Assembly: GCF_014697545.1 (NCBI RefSeq)
Contig: NZ_JACJSA010000003.1
Span: 62,001 to 126,000, forward strand
Length of the DNA stretch: 64,000 bases
Direction: 5' to 3'
Source of the DNA: Oscillatoria sp. FACHB-1407
GTDB lineage: Bacteria > Cyanobacteriota > Cyanobacteriia > Elainellales > Elainellaceae
The notes under the pieces were generated by a model that saw only the letters and a program-made list of their open reading frames with translations, was not told the DNA's origin and searched no databases. The position numbers and the translations under genes were made by a program. Shown piece by piece: positions 20,952 to 30,970 of this stretch. The number at the start of each line of letters is the position of its first letter. Position 1 is the stretch's first letter.

Positions 20952-20988
20952 AAAAATAAACAGGGAAACCTGAAAAGGGTTCCCTGTT
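20952..20988 (-). terminator. Rho-independent terminator of the nfu gene
   Basis: Minus-strand stem of about 11 bp (20959-20970 with 20977-20988, one mismatch), six-base loop, then TATTTTTAAGG. It lies ~50 bases after the nfu stop and before the GH57 start. Confidence 0.8.
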
Positions 20989-21036
20989 CAAATCCACTAA
21001 CAGTGTAAAGGCAAAATGTGTGTCAGCAGAGCTTGC

Positions 21037-21276
21037 TTAAAAAACTTGCTCAACTTCAGCAATTTCAGGAATCGTTTCGCGCAGCTTGCGCTCAATTCCC
21101 ATTTTTAGTGTCATAGCTGAACTGGGGCAGGAACCACAAGCCCCTTGTAGCCGTAGTTTGACAATCGGACCATCCAACTCTACGAGTTCTACGTTGCCAC
21201 CATCTGACATGAGGTAGGGGCGCAACTCGTCTAGCACCTTTTCAACGTTGTCAGTTGTAAGTTCCATCGTTTGCAT
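21037..21276 (-). CDS. Nfu-type Fe-S cluster scaffold (NifU C-terminal domain)
   Basis: A 79-aa stand-alone NifU C-terminal domain, the CnfU type of cyanobacteria and plastids that builds and delivers [2Fe-2S]/[4Fe-4S] clusters, including to photosystem I and ferredoxin. The cluster-binding CxxC is in [11 protein letters not shown], after the family motif [19 protein letters not shown]. It has its own terminator, so it is likely monocistronic. Confidence 0.93.
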   Translation of the reverse strand: MQTMELTTDNVEKVLDELRPYLMSDGGNVELVELDGPIVKLRLQGACGSCPSSAMTLKMGIERKLRETIPEIAEVEQVF

Positions 21277-21346
21277 AATTCACCTTGCGATCGATCGCGA
21301 TACCTTACATTGTAACGGTTTACCAAAAGTAATTAGAGACAAATAC

Positions 21347-21997
21347 CTAAACTACAGCAGGTTGCAGCAGGGTGACATTAGAAAACGTGAATTCGGTGGT
21401 GATTTGCTTATCCCCTTCGATCGCCTGAATCACCCGTTGCGTCAGGATGTAGTAGTTATCAACCTGTTCGTAATTATCTTCAAACTCACTCTCGCCTTTG
21501 AGTTCACCCGTTTTGACATCGTGATAGACCGAGTGATAGCGATGTGACAGGTAGCCTTCACTGGTGTGGTGAGTGCCGAAAGTATTAATTGTGACGACGA
21601 TGCCGTGGATGTGGCGGTGAACCAGGCAAACTTCGTTATTGCGAACCTTGTAGCGATCGCCCTCGGCTTTGCCCCCCATGAGGATTTCTACCGCGCCCGT
21701 CTCATCAGTCTCACCATAGGTAAACGTATTTTTGCCGTGAGTCTCTTCAAAGCTTCTGCGAATGCGGTGAATGGCAATCTCTCGCACCTGTTCTAAAATC
21801 GATTGCTTCACCTGCTCGTCATCAATCTCAGAGACTTCGGCACTGAGGTTTTCAGTGACTCGAACTTTTGCTGTATGAGTTTCATTGCCCTGGCGTACCG
21901 TTACATCGGCAGTGTAACCTGGAAAGTTTTTGTCCCAGGTGTAGCGATTTTCATAAGCTGCCCGAAACAGTTCGCGGGCTTCTAATTGTTCAGTCAT
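21347..21997 (-). CDS. DUF3386 family protein
   Basis: A 216-aa cyanobacterial protein matching what I know as DUF3386. It starts MTEQLEARELFRAAYENRYTW and has a His-rich block, LVHRHIHG...GTHHTSEGYLSHRYHS. The ATG at 21997 is chosen over one 21 bases upstream because AGAGGAC sits just before it. It has no signal peptide and is beta-rich. The histidines suggest metal or haem contact, but the function is unknown. Confidence 0.82.
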   Translation of the reverse strand: MTEQLEARELFRAAYENRYTWDKNFPGYTADVTVRQGNETHTAKVRVTENLSAEVSEIDDEQVKQSILEQVREIAIHRIRRSFEETHGKNTFTYGETDETGAVEILMGGKAEGDRYKVRNNEVCLVHRHIHGIVVTINTFGTHHTSEGYLSHRYHSVYHDVKTGELKGESEFEDNYEQVDNYYILTQRVIQAIEGDKQITTEFTFSNVTLLQPAVV

Positions 21998-22041
21998 GGA
22001 TTGTCCTCTTATATTCAACTTCTAGTTTAGTGAGATGGCGG

Positions 22042-22140
22042 GGGAATGGCAGAAGAGAGAAAAAAGAAGAAAGAAGAGAGAAAAAGTTGAAGGATAAAGG
22101 CTTAAGGATGAAGGATAAAAAGGGGGTCAAGGTCATTTCT
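22042..22140. repeat. Purine-rich heptad array between two minus-strand genes
   Basis: Units related to AAGGATA and AAGGATG and GAAGAAA-type variants, with 7-bp periodicity. It then passes into a CTCCCTA-type stretch that forms the 3' end of the upstream LpxB-like gene. Confidence 0.75.
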
Positions 22141-23523
22141 CTACTCCCTGCTCCCTACTCTCCACTCCCTTGTCAGTTGTTGACAAACAATCTCCGCTAA
22201 CTTCGTAGCGGCTCCCGCTTCTCCCCGCACAGCCCGCAAGCGATCGCGAATCTGATCTAACTCTTCGGGGTGTTCCAACCAATTCAGGGCAATATCCGCC
22301 ACTTGTTGGGGCTTGAGGATGCCGACTAACTCTGGCACGATCGCCTCCTGCGCCCAGATGTTAGGCCACGCCAATAGTCGAGGCTTACGGAGAAACCACC
22401 AGTTAATCGCACTGGCAAAGGCTGAACCGACTCCCGGCAGGTTTGCCAGTAATCCCGGTAAGCCATCCCAGGCTCGCATCGCATCTGCCTGTTGCATCGG
22501 AATCATGACAATCATTGGTATAGCCAGCGATCCGAGTTCGGCGGTGTTTGCTCCAACCGTCGTCAGGCAGAACCGACACTGAGACAGGACAGGGTAAGCG
22601 GGAAACGCTGTCCACAGATCAACCCTCAATCCCCCACTCGTTTTGAGATAGGGAGTCTCAGGATGAGATACCAGTTCAGCCGTAACCCCATCAAAAGCGG
22701 CAATGAGGGGATTATGGTGTGGGTCAGCAAATCGAGCCAGTTCCGTGAGGGTCAGTGTGGGTGCGACCGGGATAACAAACCGCGTGTCTGGATGAGCAGC
22801 ATGAATGCGTTGGGCGATCGCCAACGATAGCGGCAATCCCTGAGCGAGTTTGGCAGGTTTAGAGCCGGGGAGTAGACCGATGAGGGAGGGAGAGGGTGTT
22901 GGGGTGTTGGGGTGTTGGGGTGTGAGGGTGTGAGGGTGATTGGGTGTTGGGGTAATGGAGTACTCCCCTACTCTCCCACTCTCCGACTCTCCCACTCCCC
23001 TACTCTCCCACTCCCCTACTCTCCCACTCCCCACGTCTGCCATCAGATCGCCCACGACGGTGAACTTATGGACATATCGAGCCGGGGCACGATCGATTAA
23101 GTCCGGTTTCATCACGCCAAAGTGGTCGATCCAGCGATGCCAACGGGTATCCCATTCGCCATAGGTGACAGTGCGATAGCCCAATCGTTTACCGATGAGA
23201 ACGGTGTAAAACTGATCTCCCCCCAGAAACAAGACAACTCCGCGATCGCGCCAATCCCAGTTGCCAGCCGTTTTGCCCCACAGCAGAAACGAAAAGAAGT
23301 GCTCGGCAGATTGAATGCGATCGAGTTCAGGATAGGTTTGGGCGATCGCCACCTCTTTGCCGCTGGCGTTGGGACAGGGAGACAAGATCAGAGAGAGGCG
23401 AACCAGGGCGCGATGATTCCCTAACGTTTCTCGGAGTGCCTTGACGACAGGGCGTACCCAGGTGGTCACTTCTCCTGGGCCATTGGAGAGGATGACGATG
23501 TCAATCGGTGGAGATAAATTCAC
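22141..23523 (-). CDS. Lipid-A-disaccharide synthase-related protein with repeat-encoded insert
   Basis: A 460-aa cyanobacterial relative of LpxB (GT-B glycosyltransferase fold). ILSNGPGEVTTWVRPVVKAL opens the first domain, FLGGDQFYTVLIGKRLGYRTV follows, and LIGLLPGSKPAKL and TVGANTAELGSLAIPMIVMI mark the second. Residues ~164-212 are a low-complexity stretch (GRVGEWESRGVGESES, then TPTPNHPHTLTPQHPNTPTP) encoded by 7- and 8-bp tandem repeats. They interrupt VGDLM-GLLPGSK, which would normally be nearly contiguous. The last eight residues (EWRVGSRE) also read out of repeat DNA. Confidence 0.85.
   Translation of the reverse strand: MNLSPPIDIVILSNGPGEVTTWVRPVVKALRETLGNHRALVRLSLILSPCPNASGKEVAIAQTYPELDRIQSAEHFFSFLLWGKTAGNWDWRDRGVVLFLGGDQFYTVLIGKRLGYRTVTYGEWDTRWHRWIDHFGVMKPDLIDRAPARYVHKFTVVGDLMADVGSGRVGEWESRGVGESESGRVGEYSITPTPNHPHTLTPQHPNTPTPSPSLIGLLPGSKPAKLAQGLPLSLAIAQRIHAAHPDTRFVIPVAPTLTLTELARFADPHHNPLIAAFDGVTAELVSHPETPYLKTSGGLRVDLWTAFPAYPVLSQCRFCLTTVGANTAELGSLAIPMIVMIPMQQADAMRAWDGLPGLLANLPGVGSAFASAINWWFLRKPRLLAWPNIWAQEAIVPELVGILKPQQVADIALNWLEHPEELDQIRDRLRAVRGEAGAATKLAEIVCQQLTREWRVGSRE
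22888..23034 (-). repeat. In-frame tandem repeats inside the LpxB-like gene
   Basis: Two adjoining arrays: on the minus strand GGGAGTG/GGAGAGT-type heptads, then octads of ACCCTCAC and ACCCCAAC. They are the same kinds that fill intergenic gaps here, but they stay in frame across 49 codons. Confidence 0.85.
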
Positions 23524-23605
23524 TTCAGTTATGCACTCCTTCTGCCGTTTAATTCAATTTTCAGATATTCTCTTAACGTCACGACCTACAGCGGGGTAAA
23601 GTCCA

Positions 23606-24088
23606 ATGTCTGATTTCATTTCTGCTGCCCAAACAGGGGATGTTGCTAGCTTAACGGCGTTACTCGACCATGGAACTTCGGTGAATAGCCGGACAGAGGA
23701 AGGGGTTACCCCCCTGAGCATTGCGGCAGAAGCGGGACATTGGGATGTCGTCCAACTGTTGCTCGATCGCGGAGCCGATGTCAACGCCAGCGATAATGAG
23801 GGCTGGACAGCCTTGATGGGGGCGGCGGCGGCAGGGCATTCCTCTATTGTGGAACTGTTGTTAGCCAAGGGGGCAGATGTCAATGCCAGAACTCAGTTTG
23901 GATTGACGGTGCTGATGAGTGCCGCTGCACAAGGACAGGTAGACGTAGTACAGCTTTTGTTGACGAACGGAGCTCACTTGGGCGATCGCGACAATAACAA
24001 TTGGACTGCCCTGATCTGGGCAGCGGAAGGGGGGCATCAAGCCGTGGTTGACCTGTTGAAGCAAGCCCGCGCTCAGACAGCAGGATAA
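23606..24088 (+). CDS. Ankyrin-repeat protein
   Basis: A 160-aa soluble protein made almost wholly of about four ankyrin repeats. The repeated pattern is G(W/L)TALMxAAxxGHxxxVELLLxxGADVNA, with several clean consensus units at residues 29-155. It offers a protein-protein binding surface; the partner is unknown. The gene is 45 bases before the membrane glycosyltransferase on the same strand and may be co-transcribed. Confidence 0.92.
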   Translation: MSDFISAAQTGDVASLTALLDHGTSVNSRTEEGVTPLSIAAEAGHWDVVQLLLDRGADVNASDNEGWTALMGAAAAGHSSIVELLLAKGADVNARTQFGLTVLMSAAAQGQVDVVQLLLTNGAHLGDRDNNNWTALIWAAEGGHQAVVDLLKQARAQTAG

Positions 24089-24132
24089 CAACCACACGCA
24101 GCATAGCAACCATAAGCAGGACAGCAGCCACC

Positions 24133-25749
24133 ATGCGGAAAATCAGTCACGCATCCAGCCCAAGAGTCCGTTTTAACCGATTTCGGTCTATCTGCCTTGC
24201 ACTTTTGTTGCTGGGAATTGTGTTTCGCTTTGTCAATTTAGACTACAAAGTCTATTGGCACGATGAAGCCTATACCTCGATGGAAATCACAGCCCACACG
24301 CGCTCTGAGGTCGTGGCTGAGCGGTTTAACGGTGAACAAGCAACCCCAGAAGAACTTCTGGTCTATCAGCAACTCGACCCCAATCGCACCTTAGCTGAGA
24401 TGATCACAGCGATCGGGCGAGAAGATGTGCAACATCCACCGCTTTACTACATCCTCAGCCGCTTTTGGGTGCAATTGTGGAATAGTACCTCGCCGCTCGT
24501 CACCCGCAGCATCTCTGCCCTACTTAGCCTGTTAATTTTTCCGCTGATCTACTGGGTGTGTCTTGAATTGTTTGAATCCCCACTCACCGGATGGATCGCC
24601 GTTGCGCTGGTTGCGGTGTCTCCGTTTCATCTGCTCTACGCTCAAGAGGCGAGAGAGTATAGCTTTTGGGGTGCCACCATCCTCTTGAGTAGTGTGGCGT
24701 TGTTACGGGCGATGCGAGCCTCAAACGGAGGCAACTGGGCGTTCTATGCGGTGTCTTTGGCGATCGCCTTCTATACCTTTATGTTTTCCGGGCTAGTCGC
24801 GATCGGGCATGGAATTTATGTGTTGTTGAATGAAAAGATTGACGCGCTCTCGATCACCGGATTTCGCTTCAGTAGACGGGCGATCGCTTATCTCGTTGCA
24901 TCTGTCCTTGCCGTGATTGCCTTTGCCCCCTGGCTTTATTTTTTGGTCGTTCACTTTGAAAACTTAAAGGCAACAACGGAGTGGGCAACGATTTCACTGC
25001 CCCATCTCACATTGTTCAAACTGTGGGTAGTGAACTTTAGCCGAGTGTTGATTGATTTCGACTTCAATCCCTTGCTCGAATATGATTTCTGGGCATATCT
25101 TTTGATGATCCCCATCTTGTTGTTAGAAATCTATGCCGTTTTCTTTGTTTGCCGTCAAACGCCAAAGCGAGTTTGGCTGTTCATTTTGACACTCATTGGA
25201 GCAACCGCTTTAGGATTACTGTTGCCAGATTTACTGTTAGGGGGACAACGCTCCGGCACCACTCGTTATCTCATTCCCAGCTATCTAGGCATCCAGTTAT
25301 CAATGGCTTATTTGTTAGCTCGGTGCCTGGAAGCAAAGACATTTTCGCGTCGTCAATTTTGGCAAGTGATGGCGATCGTCCTATCTGCGATCGCGATCGT
25401 CTCTTGTACTTTTAGTGCAGTTTCAAACACCTGGTGGAACAAAGTTGTGAGTTATCACAATGCTGAAATTGCAGACATTATTAACAACAGCGATCGTCCT
25501 GTTTTAGTTACGGATGCGTTTGGCTATAACCCGGTGAATGCGATCGCCTTGAGTTATCTATTAGAGCCAGAAACCCCATTGTTTTTACTGCCAGAAGTTG
25601 GTAAGTCACTCACTATTCCAGACTTGTCAGACTCTTTTACAGATGTTTTTTTGTTGAATATGCCTGACTTTTTTAGAACACCACTTGAAGAGAAGTACAA
25701 CGGCAGAACGGTACAAGTTGTTGGTGATTTGTGGAGATTAGAACGATAG
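24133..25749 (+). CDS. GT39/ArnT-like membrane glycosyltransferase
   Basis: A 538-aa polytopic membrane protein. After a first helix (residues ~17-35), the luminal/periplasmic loop carries YWHDEAYTS, the acidic motif of GT-C enzymes. PPLYYILSRFWVQLW follows, with about ten more hydrophobic helices. The family moves sugars from polyprenyl-phosphate donors to lipids or proteins; donor and acceptor are not deducible. It lies directly after the ankyrin gene. Confidence 0.88.
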   Translation: MRKISHASSPRVRFNRFRSICLALLLLGIVFRFVNLDYKVYWHDEAYTSMEITAHTRSEVVAERFNGEQATPEELLVYQQLDPNRTLAEMITAIGREDVQHPPLYYILSRFWVQLWNSTSPLVTRSISALLSLLIFPLIYWVCLELFESPLTGWIAVALVAVSPFHLLYAQEAREYSFWGATILLSSVALLRAMRASNGGNWAFYAVSLAIAFYTFMFSGLVAIGHGIYVLLNEKIDALSITGFRFSRRAIAYLVASVLAVIAFAPWLYFLVVHFENLKATTEWATISLPHLTLFKLWVVNFSRVLIDFDFNPLLEYDFWAYLLMIPILLLEIYAVFFVCRQTPKRVWLFILTLIGATALGLLLPDLLLGGQRSGTTRYLIPSYLGIQLSMAYLLARCLEAKTFSRRQFWQVMAIVLSAIAIVSCTFSAVSNTWWNKVVSYHNAEIADIINNSDRPVLVTDAFGYNPVNAIALSYLLEPETPLFLLPEVGKSLTIPDLSDSFTDVFLLNMPDFFRTPLEEKYNGRTVQVVGDLWRLER

Positions 25750-26324
25750 GAGAAGAGGGAGTAGGGAATGGGGAATGGGGAGTAGGGAGTAGGGAGTGGG
25801 AAATGGGAGAAAAGTGCCAGATGCCCCAAGTAGGATGTGTTGTGCAGAGTACAGACAATACCCGTCTTGGCACAACATTCTGGATATCCCTCAAAGTTCA
25901 TTAAGACGTTCACCAAATTAGGATGAAAATCCCTTATTCTCCTTTACTCAAAACTCCAGATGCACCTTGCGATCGCTAATAGCATCCCACTGGCCTGAGT
26001 CTTTATTCCCTCCCCACTCCCTATTCCCTACTCCCCACTTCCTTTTTTATCTTTTGTAAAGTGCTCACTCACTTTTTTGTCAAGAAATGTAAAAAAATAT
26101 CTCAGTTTTTTTATCATTTTGTATCAGATATGGAGTGGATCTCGCTTCTGTCAAGGGTTTTCTGGTACAACCACTCATGTAACACTATTTTAGGGGCGGG
26201 TGATGAACCCCACTTTGACCTCCGTGTGAAGTGCGATCGATTCCTTAGCTGATCGACCCACCAAGAGAACACTACATAACATACTCGTTAGTCGCTAATA
26301 GCGTTTTGAGAGGAGCACACCTGA
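25750..26324. other. Gap upstream of chlH with two inverted heptad arrays
   Basis: The array at 25757-25806 has units GGGAATG, GGGAGTA and GGGAGTG. The array at 26007-26041 is the complementary type (CTCCCCA, CTCCCTA and CTACTCC), so the two could pair around ~200 bases. The remaining 280 bp before chlH are AT-rich and should contain its promoter and a long leader. AGAGGAG at 26310-26316 is the chlH ribosome binding site. Confidence 0.7.
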
Positions 26325-29300
26325 ATGTTTACCCACGTCAAGCCTGCCGTCAGACATATCGTGCCTGATGACCTCCAGGGGCGAGCACTGATCAAGGTGG
26401 TCTATGTCGTGCTTGAGCCGCAATATCAAAGCGCATTATCCGCAGCGGTTCGTACCATCAACCAGACCAACCCCAACCTGGCGATCGAAATTAGCGGCTA
26501 TCTTCTTGAAGAACTTCGTAGCTCCGAAAACTACGAGGCATTCCAGCAGGATGTTGCTCAAGCAAACGTTTTTATCGGTTCCTTAATTTTTATCGAAGAC
26601 CTGGCAGAAAAGGTTGTTGCAGCGGTTGAACCCCACCGCGATCGCCTGGATGTTGCAGTCGTCTTCCCCTCTATGCCTCAGGTGATGCGTCTGAACAAAA
26701 TGGGCACCTTCTCGATGGCACAACTGGGTCAATCCAAGAGTGCGATCGCCCAGTTCATGCGGAAGCGCAAGGAGAAATCCGGCTCAGGCTTTCAGGATGG
26801 CATGTTGAAGTTGCTGCAAACCCTGCCCAAAGTGCTGAAATATCTGCCGATGGATAAAGCACAGGATGCTCGCAACTTCATGCTCAGCTTCCAGTACTGG
26901 TTAGGCGGTTCCGCAGAGAACCTGGAAAACTTCCTGCTGATGCTGGCGGACAAGTACATCACGCCCGATAAAACCAACGGCAGCGTGCAATACCGGGAGC
27001 CTGTCACCTACCCCGACATGGGCATCTGGCACCCATTAGCCCCCCAGATGTTTGAGGATTTGAAGGAATACCTCAACTGGCACACTTCGCGCAAAGACAT
27101 CTCTCAGGATTTGAAAGATCCCCTCGCACCCACCGTTGGTCTAGTGCTGCAACGGACGCACCTGGTGACGGGTGACGATGCTCACTATGTGGCAATGGTG
27201 CAGGAATTGGAGTGCATGGGCGCACGGGTCATCCCCGTGTTTGCAGGTGGTCTGGACTTCTCGAAGCCGGTGGATGCCTACTTCTACGATCCCATCCTCA
27301 AGGGCGAAGTGCCAATTGTAGATGTTGTGATCTCGCTGACCGGATTTGCGCTGGTGGGGGGTCCCGCTCGTCAAGATCATCCCAAGGCGATCGAGGCGTT
27401 GAAGCGGTTAAACCGTCCCTACATGGTGGCTCTGCCCCTGGTCTTCCAAACAACGGAGGAATGGCAGGACAGCGATCTCGGTCTGCACCCGATTCAGGTG
27501 GCACTCCAGATTGCGTTACCCGAATTGGATGGGGCGATCGAACCGATCATCCTCTCTGGACGCGATGGCGCAACTGGGAAGGCGATCGCTCTACAAGACC
27601 GGATCGAAGCGGTGGCTCAACGGGCACTCAAGTGGGCAAATCTGCGCCGCAAGCCCAAGCTCGAAAAGCGTGTGGCGATCACGGTGTTCAGCTTCCCACC
27701 TGACAAGGGCAACGTCGGGACGGCTGCCTACCTGGATGTGTTTGGCTCCATCTTTGAGGTAATGCAAGCTCTCAAGCGCAATGGCTACGAAGTAGAAGAC
27801 CTGCCCGACTCGGCAGAAGAACTGATGCAAGCAGTGATTCACGATGCTCAGGCGCAATACAGCAGCCCTGAACTCAACATCGCCTACCGCATGTCGGTGC
27901 AGGAATACGAGGAGCTAACCCCTTACCACAAGCGGTTAGAAGACTCCTGGGGACCCGCTCCGGGGCATCTCAACACCGACGGGCAAAACCTGCTGGTGTA
28001 TGGCAAATCCTTCGGCAATGTGTTTATCGGAGTTCAGCCCACCTTTGGCTATGAAGGCGACCCGATGCGGTTGTTATTCTCCCGCTCGGCTAGCCCGCAT
28101 CACGGTTTTGCAGCGTACTACACTTACCTGGAGCACCTGTGGAAAGCGGATGCCGTCCTCCACTTCGGCACCCACGGTTCACTGGAGTTCATGCCCGGTA
28201 AGCAGATGGGGATGTCGGGCGACTGCTACCCCGATAACCTGATCGGTACAATTCCCAACCTCTACTACTACGCGGCAAACAACCCCTCGGAAGCAACGAT
28301 CGCCAAGCGACGCAGCTACGCCGAAACCATCAGCTACCTCACGCCTCCTGCTGAAAACGCTGGGTTGTATAAGGGGCTGAAGGAACTGAGCGAACTGATC
28401 GCCTCCTATCAAACTCTCAAGGACACGGGACGCGGTGTGCCCATTGTCAACGCCGTGATCGAGAAGTGCCGTCTGGTCAACCTCGACAAAGACATTGAGT
28501 TGCCTGAACAGGATGCCACTGAACTAGATGCAGAGCAACGCGACACCCTGATCGGCAAGGTCTACATCAAACTGATGGAGATTGAGTCTCGTCTGTTGCC
28601 CTGTGGCTTGCACGTCATCGGCAAACCACCCTCAGCTGAGGAAGCGATCGCCACGTTGGTCAACATTGCCAGCATCGATCGCCCTGAAGAGGAGATCATG
28701 GGCTTGCCTCGCATCATTGCCAATAGCGTCGGACGCGATATTGATGACGTGTTCAAAGACAGCGATCGCGGTGTGTTGGAAGACGTACAACTGCTCTATG
28801 ACATCACCCAGGCAACCCGCAAAGCGGTGGCAGCGATGGTGAAGGAGCAGATCGATGCCGAGGGACGAGTCTCACTTGTCTCAAAACTCAACTTCTTCAA
28901 CATGGGGCGCAAAGAACCCTGGATTGAGGCATTGCAGGAGGCAGGCTATCCCAAGGTTGACCCAGAAGCGTTGAAGCCGCTGTTCGACTACCTGGAGTTC
29001 TGTCTCAAGCAAGTGTGTGCCGACAATGAGTTGGGCGCACTGCTCAAGGCGTTAGAAGGCGAATACATTCTGCCCGGTCCCGGTGGTGATCCCATCCGCA
29101 ACCCCGATGTATTGCCCACAGGCAAGAACATTCACGCGCTTGATCCGCAGTCGATCCCCACAACAGCGGCCGTGCAATCGGCACAAATCGTGGTCGATCG
29201 CCTCTTAGCCCGTCAACAAGCCGAAAATGGCGGTGCCTATCCCGAAACGATCGCCTTCGTTCTCTGGGGCACTGACAACATCAAGACTTATGGCGAATCA

Positions 29301-30308
29301 CTGGCTCAGGTGATGTTGCTGGTGGGTGTGCGTCCGTTGCCCGACTCGTTGGGACGGGTCAACAAGCTAGAACTGATCCCCCTAGAGGAATTGGGACGCC
29401 CCCGCATCGACGTGGTGGTGAACTGCTCCGGGGTGTTCCGCGATCTGTTTATCAACCAGATGGCACTGCTCGATCGCGCCATTAAGATGGCAGCGGAAGC
29501 TGACGAGCCGTTAGAGATGAACTTCGTCCGCAAGCACGCCATGAAGCAAGCGGAAGACATGGGCATCAGCCTGCGTCAGGCCGCCACTCGCGTTTTCTCC
29601 AATGCATCCGGTTCCTACTCCTCTAACGTCAATCTGGCGGTTGAGAATAGCACCTGGGAAAGCGAAGCGGAGTTGCAGGACATGTACCTCGCTCGTAAAT
29701 CCTTTGCGTTTAACTCCGACAATCCCGGCGTGATGGATGAGTCGCGTCAAATCTTTGAGACGACCCTCAAAACCGTAGATGTGACCTTCCAAAACCTTGA
29801 CTCCTCGGAGATCTCGCTGACGGACGTATCGCACTACTTTGACTCTGACCCAACCAAAGTCGTGTCAACCCTGCGCGGTGACGGCAAAACCCCTGCTGCT
29901 TATATTGCCGACTCCACCACTGCAAATGCTCAGGTGCGATCGCTCTCTGAAACCGTCCGCCTGGATGCCCGAACCAAGCTACTGAATCCCAAGTGGTATG
30001 AGGGCATGTTGTCCCACGGCTATGAAGGCGTGCGGGAACTCTCGAAGCGACTGGTCAACACGATGGGTTGGTCAGCCACCGCTGGAGCGGTTGACAACTG
30101 GGTGTACGAGGATGTCAACACCACCTTCATCCACGATGAAGAGATGCGGAAACGCCTGCTCAACCTCAACCCCCACTCCTTCCGTAAGATTGTGGGGACG
30201 TTGCTAGAGGTCAACGGTCGCGGCTACTGGGAAACCAGCGAAAACAACCTGCAACTCTTGCGTGAGTTGTATCAGGAAGTGGAAGACCGGATCGAAGGAA
30301 TTGAGTAA
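26325..30308 (+). CDS. chlH: Magnesium chelatase subunit H
   Basis: A 1327-aa porphyrin-binding catalytic subunit of Mg-chelatase, inserting Mg2+ into protoporphyrin IX with ChlI, ChlD and the activator GUN4. This is the branch point to chlorophyll. The CobN/BchH signature [20 protein letters not shown] lies near residue 612, and the family-wide [13 protein letters not shown] near residue 1030. Length matches the cyanobacterial enzyme. Transcription probably stops in the repeats that follow. The chlI and chlD genes are not in the window. Confidence 0.97.
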   Translation: MFTHVKPAVRHIVPDDLQGRALIKVVYVVLEPQYQSALSAAVRTINQTNPNLAIEISGYLLEELRSSENYEAFQQDVAQANVFIGSLIFIEDLAEKVVAAVEPHRDRLDVAVVFPSMPQVMRLNKMGTFSMAQLGQSKSAIAQFMRKRKEKSGSGFQDGMLKLLQTLPKVLKYLPMDKAQDARNFMLSFQYWLGGSAENLENFLLMLADKYITPDKTNGSVQYREPVTYPDMGIWHPLAPQMFEDLKEYLNWHTSRKDISQDLKDPLAPTVGLVLQRTHLVTGDDAHYVAMVQELECMGARVIPVFAGGLDFSKPVDAYFYDPILKGEVPIVDVVISLTGFALVGGPARQDHPKAIEALKRLNRPYMVALPLVFQTTEEWQDSDLGLHPIQVALQIALPELDGAIEPIILSGRDGATGKAIALQDRIEAVAQRALKWANLRRKPKLEKRVAITVFSFPPDKGNVGTAAYLDVFGSIFEVMQALKRNGYEVEDLPDSAEELMQAVIHDAQAQYSSPELNIAYRMSVQEYEELTPYHKRLEDSWGPAPGHLNTDGQNLLVYGKSFGNVFIGVQPTFGYEGDPMRLLFSRSASPHHGFAAYYTYLEHLWKADAVLHFGTHGSLEFMPGKQMGMSGDCYPDNLIGTIPNLYYYAANNPSEATIAKRRSYAETISYLTPPAENAGLYKGLKELSELIASYQTLKDTGRGVPIVNAVIEKCRLVNLDKDIELPEQDATELDAEQRDTLIGKVYIKLMEIESRLLPCGLHVIGKPPSAEEAIATLVNIASIDRPEEEIMGLPRIIANSVGRDIDDVFKDSDRGVLEDVQLLYDITQATRKAVAAMVKEQIDAEGRVSLVSKLNFFNMGRKEPWIEALQEAGYPKVDPEALKPLFDYLEFCLKQVCADNELGALLKALEGEYILPGPGGDPIRNPDVLPTGKNIHALDPQSIPTTAAVQSAQIVVDRLLARQQAENGGAYPETIAFVLWGTDNIKTYGESLAQVMLLVGVRPLPDSLGRVNKLELIPLEELGRPRIDVVVNCSGVFRDLFINQMALLDRAIKMAAEADEPLEMNFVRKHAMKQAEDMGISLRQAATRVFSNASGSYSSNVNLAVENSTWESEAELQDMYLARKSFAFNSDNPGVMDESRQIFETTLKTVDVTFQNLDSSEISLTDVSHYFDSDPTKVVSTLRGDGKTPAAYIADSTTANAQVRSLSETVRLDARTKLLNPKWYEGMLSHGYEGVRELSKRLVNTMGWSATAGAVDNWVYEDVNTTFIHDEEMRKRLLNLNPHSFRKIVGTLLEVNGRGYWETSENNLQLLRELYQEVEDRIEGIE

Positions 30309-30383
30309 GGAAGGCTAAAGGATGAAGGATAAGGGATAAAAGCTGAAGGCTAAAGGCTAAAGGATGAAGGCTAAAGGCTAAAA
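30305..30383. repeat. Heptad array directly after chlH
   Basis: Uninterrupted 7-bp units AAGGCTA, AAGGATG and AAGGATA begin at the chlH stop codon and run to repeat copy C. Confidence 0.9.
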
Positions 30384-30387
30384 GAAC

Positions 30388-30550
30388 CTGAGTTCGGGAT
30401 AAGGATCTTGGCGGTTAAAACTGCCGCTACAAGAGCAAAACTGACCTGCGTCGGTTCGGCAAACCTTGATTTTCTGTAGCCTGCGCAGGCGGACTTCGCT
30501 CCCATAGCCGTGAATTGATTCGCCAGGTGTTTAACCCGAATTGACGTTAA
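30388..30550 (-). repeat. Four-hairpin dispersed element, copy C
   Basis: Same element as at 1768 and 12241, in the opposite orientation. The GTCGGTT stem has one C-to-T change (AACTGAC on the plus strand) that still gives a U-G pair in RNA, and the second module holds a perfect GCCTGCGCAGGC. Confidence 0.88.
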
Positions 30551-30668
30551 AAGAAGGATGAAGGGTGGATTTATATTCATCTTTCATCCTTTCTCGTTTT
30601 TTCATCATTGATCCTCGCTTCGGTGCGGAGGCGATCGCGACTGAGGTTATCCGAATTGTTATACCGAT

Positions 30669-30783
30669 CAGGACTTACGCAGTTAGATCCCCCCAACCCC
30701 CTTAGAAGGGGGCTTCCGGAATTCCCCCTTTTTAAGGGGGGCTAGGGGGGATCGAAGTTTTAGACCTCAAGTGCGTAAGTCCT
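30669..30783. mobile_element. MITE with terminal inverted repeats and target duplication
   Basis: Terminal repeats AGGACTTACGCA (30670-30681) and TGCGTAAGTCCT (30772-30783) are perfect 12-mers. The direct repeat ACCGAT flanks the unit at 30663-30668 and 30784-30789, so this is a 115-bp insertion with a 6-bp target duplication. The interior is a nested palindrome of C6/G6 and CCCCCTT/AAGGGGG. There is no coding capacity; it must use a transposase supplied elsewhere. Confidence 0.85.
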
Positions 30784-30817
30784 ACCGATTTAATGTTTGA
30801 TTGTGGCAGATCCCTGG

Positions 30818-30840
30818 GTAGGGGCGTTTCGCGAAAGCTC
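30818..30840. repeat. Short palindromic repeat GTAGGGGCGTTTCGCGAAA
   Basis: Imperfect inverted repeat; a related copy lies at 59475-59502 (GTAGGGGCATTTCGCGAAAC and beyond). Dispersed intergenic repeat just ahead of the methyltransferase gene. Confidence 0.65.
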
Positions 30841-30970
30841 TTACGGAATCATGTGCAGCAAAGCCAATTCAAATGGGTATTAGCAACGCTAAAGAAGGTT
30901 GGCGATCGCCAGTCCTCCTGGGTTAGACTTGCTGCGTCACTCCAGCCAAGTCCCATTTCTAAAGGCTCCA

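Noticed and set aside
22912-23164. ORFs antisense to the LpxB-like gene
   Set aside because: They are translations of the tandem repeats (YSPTLRLSHSPT) and are not genes.
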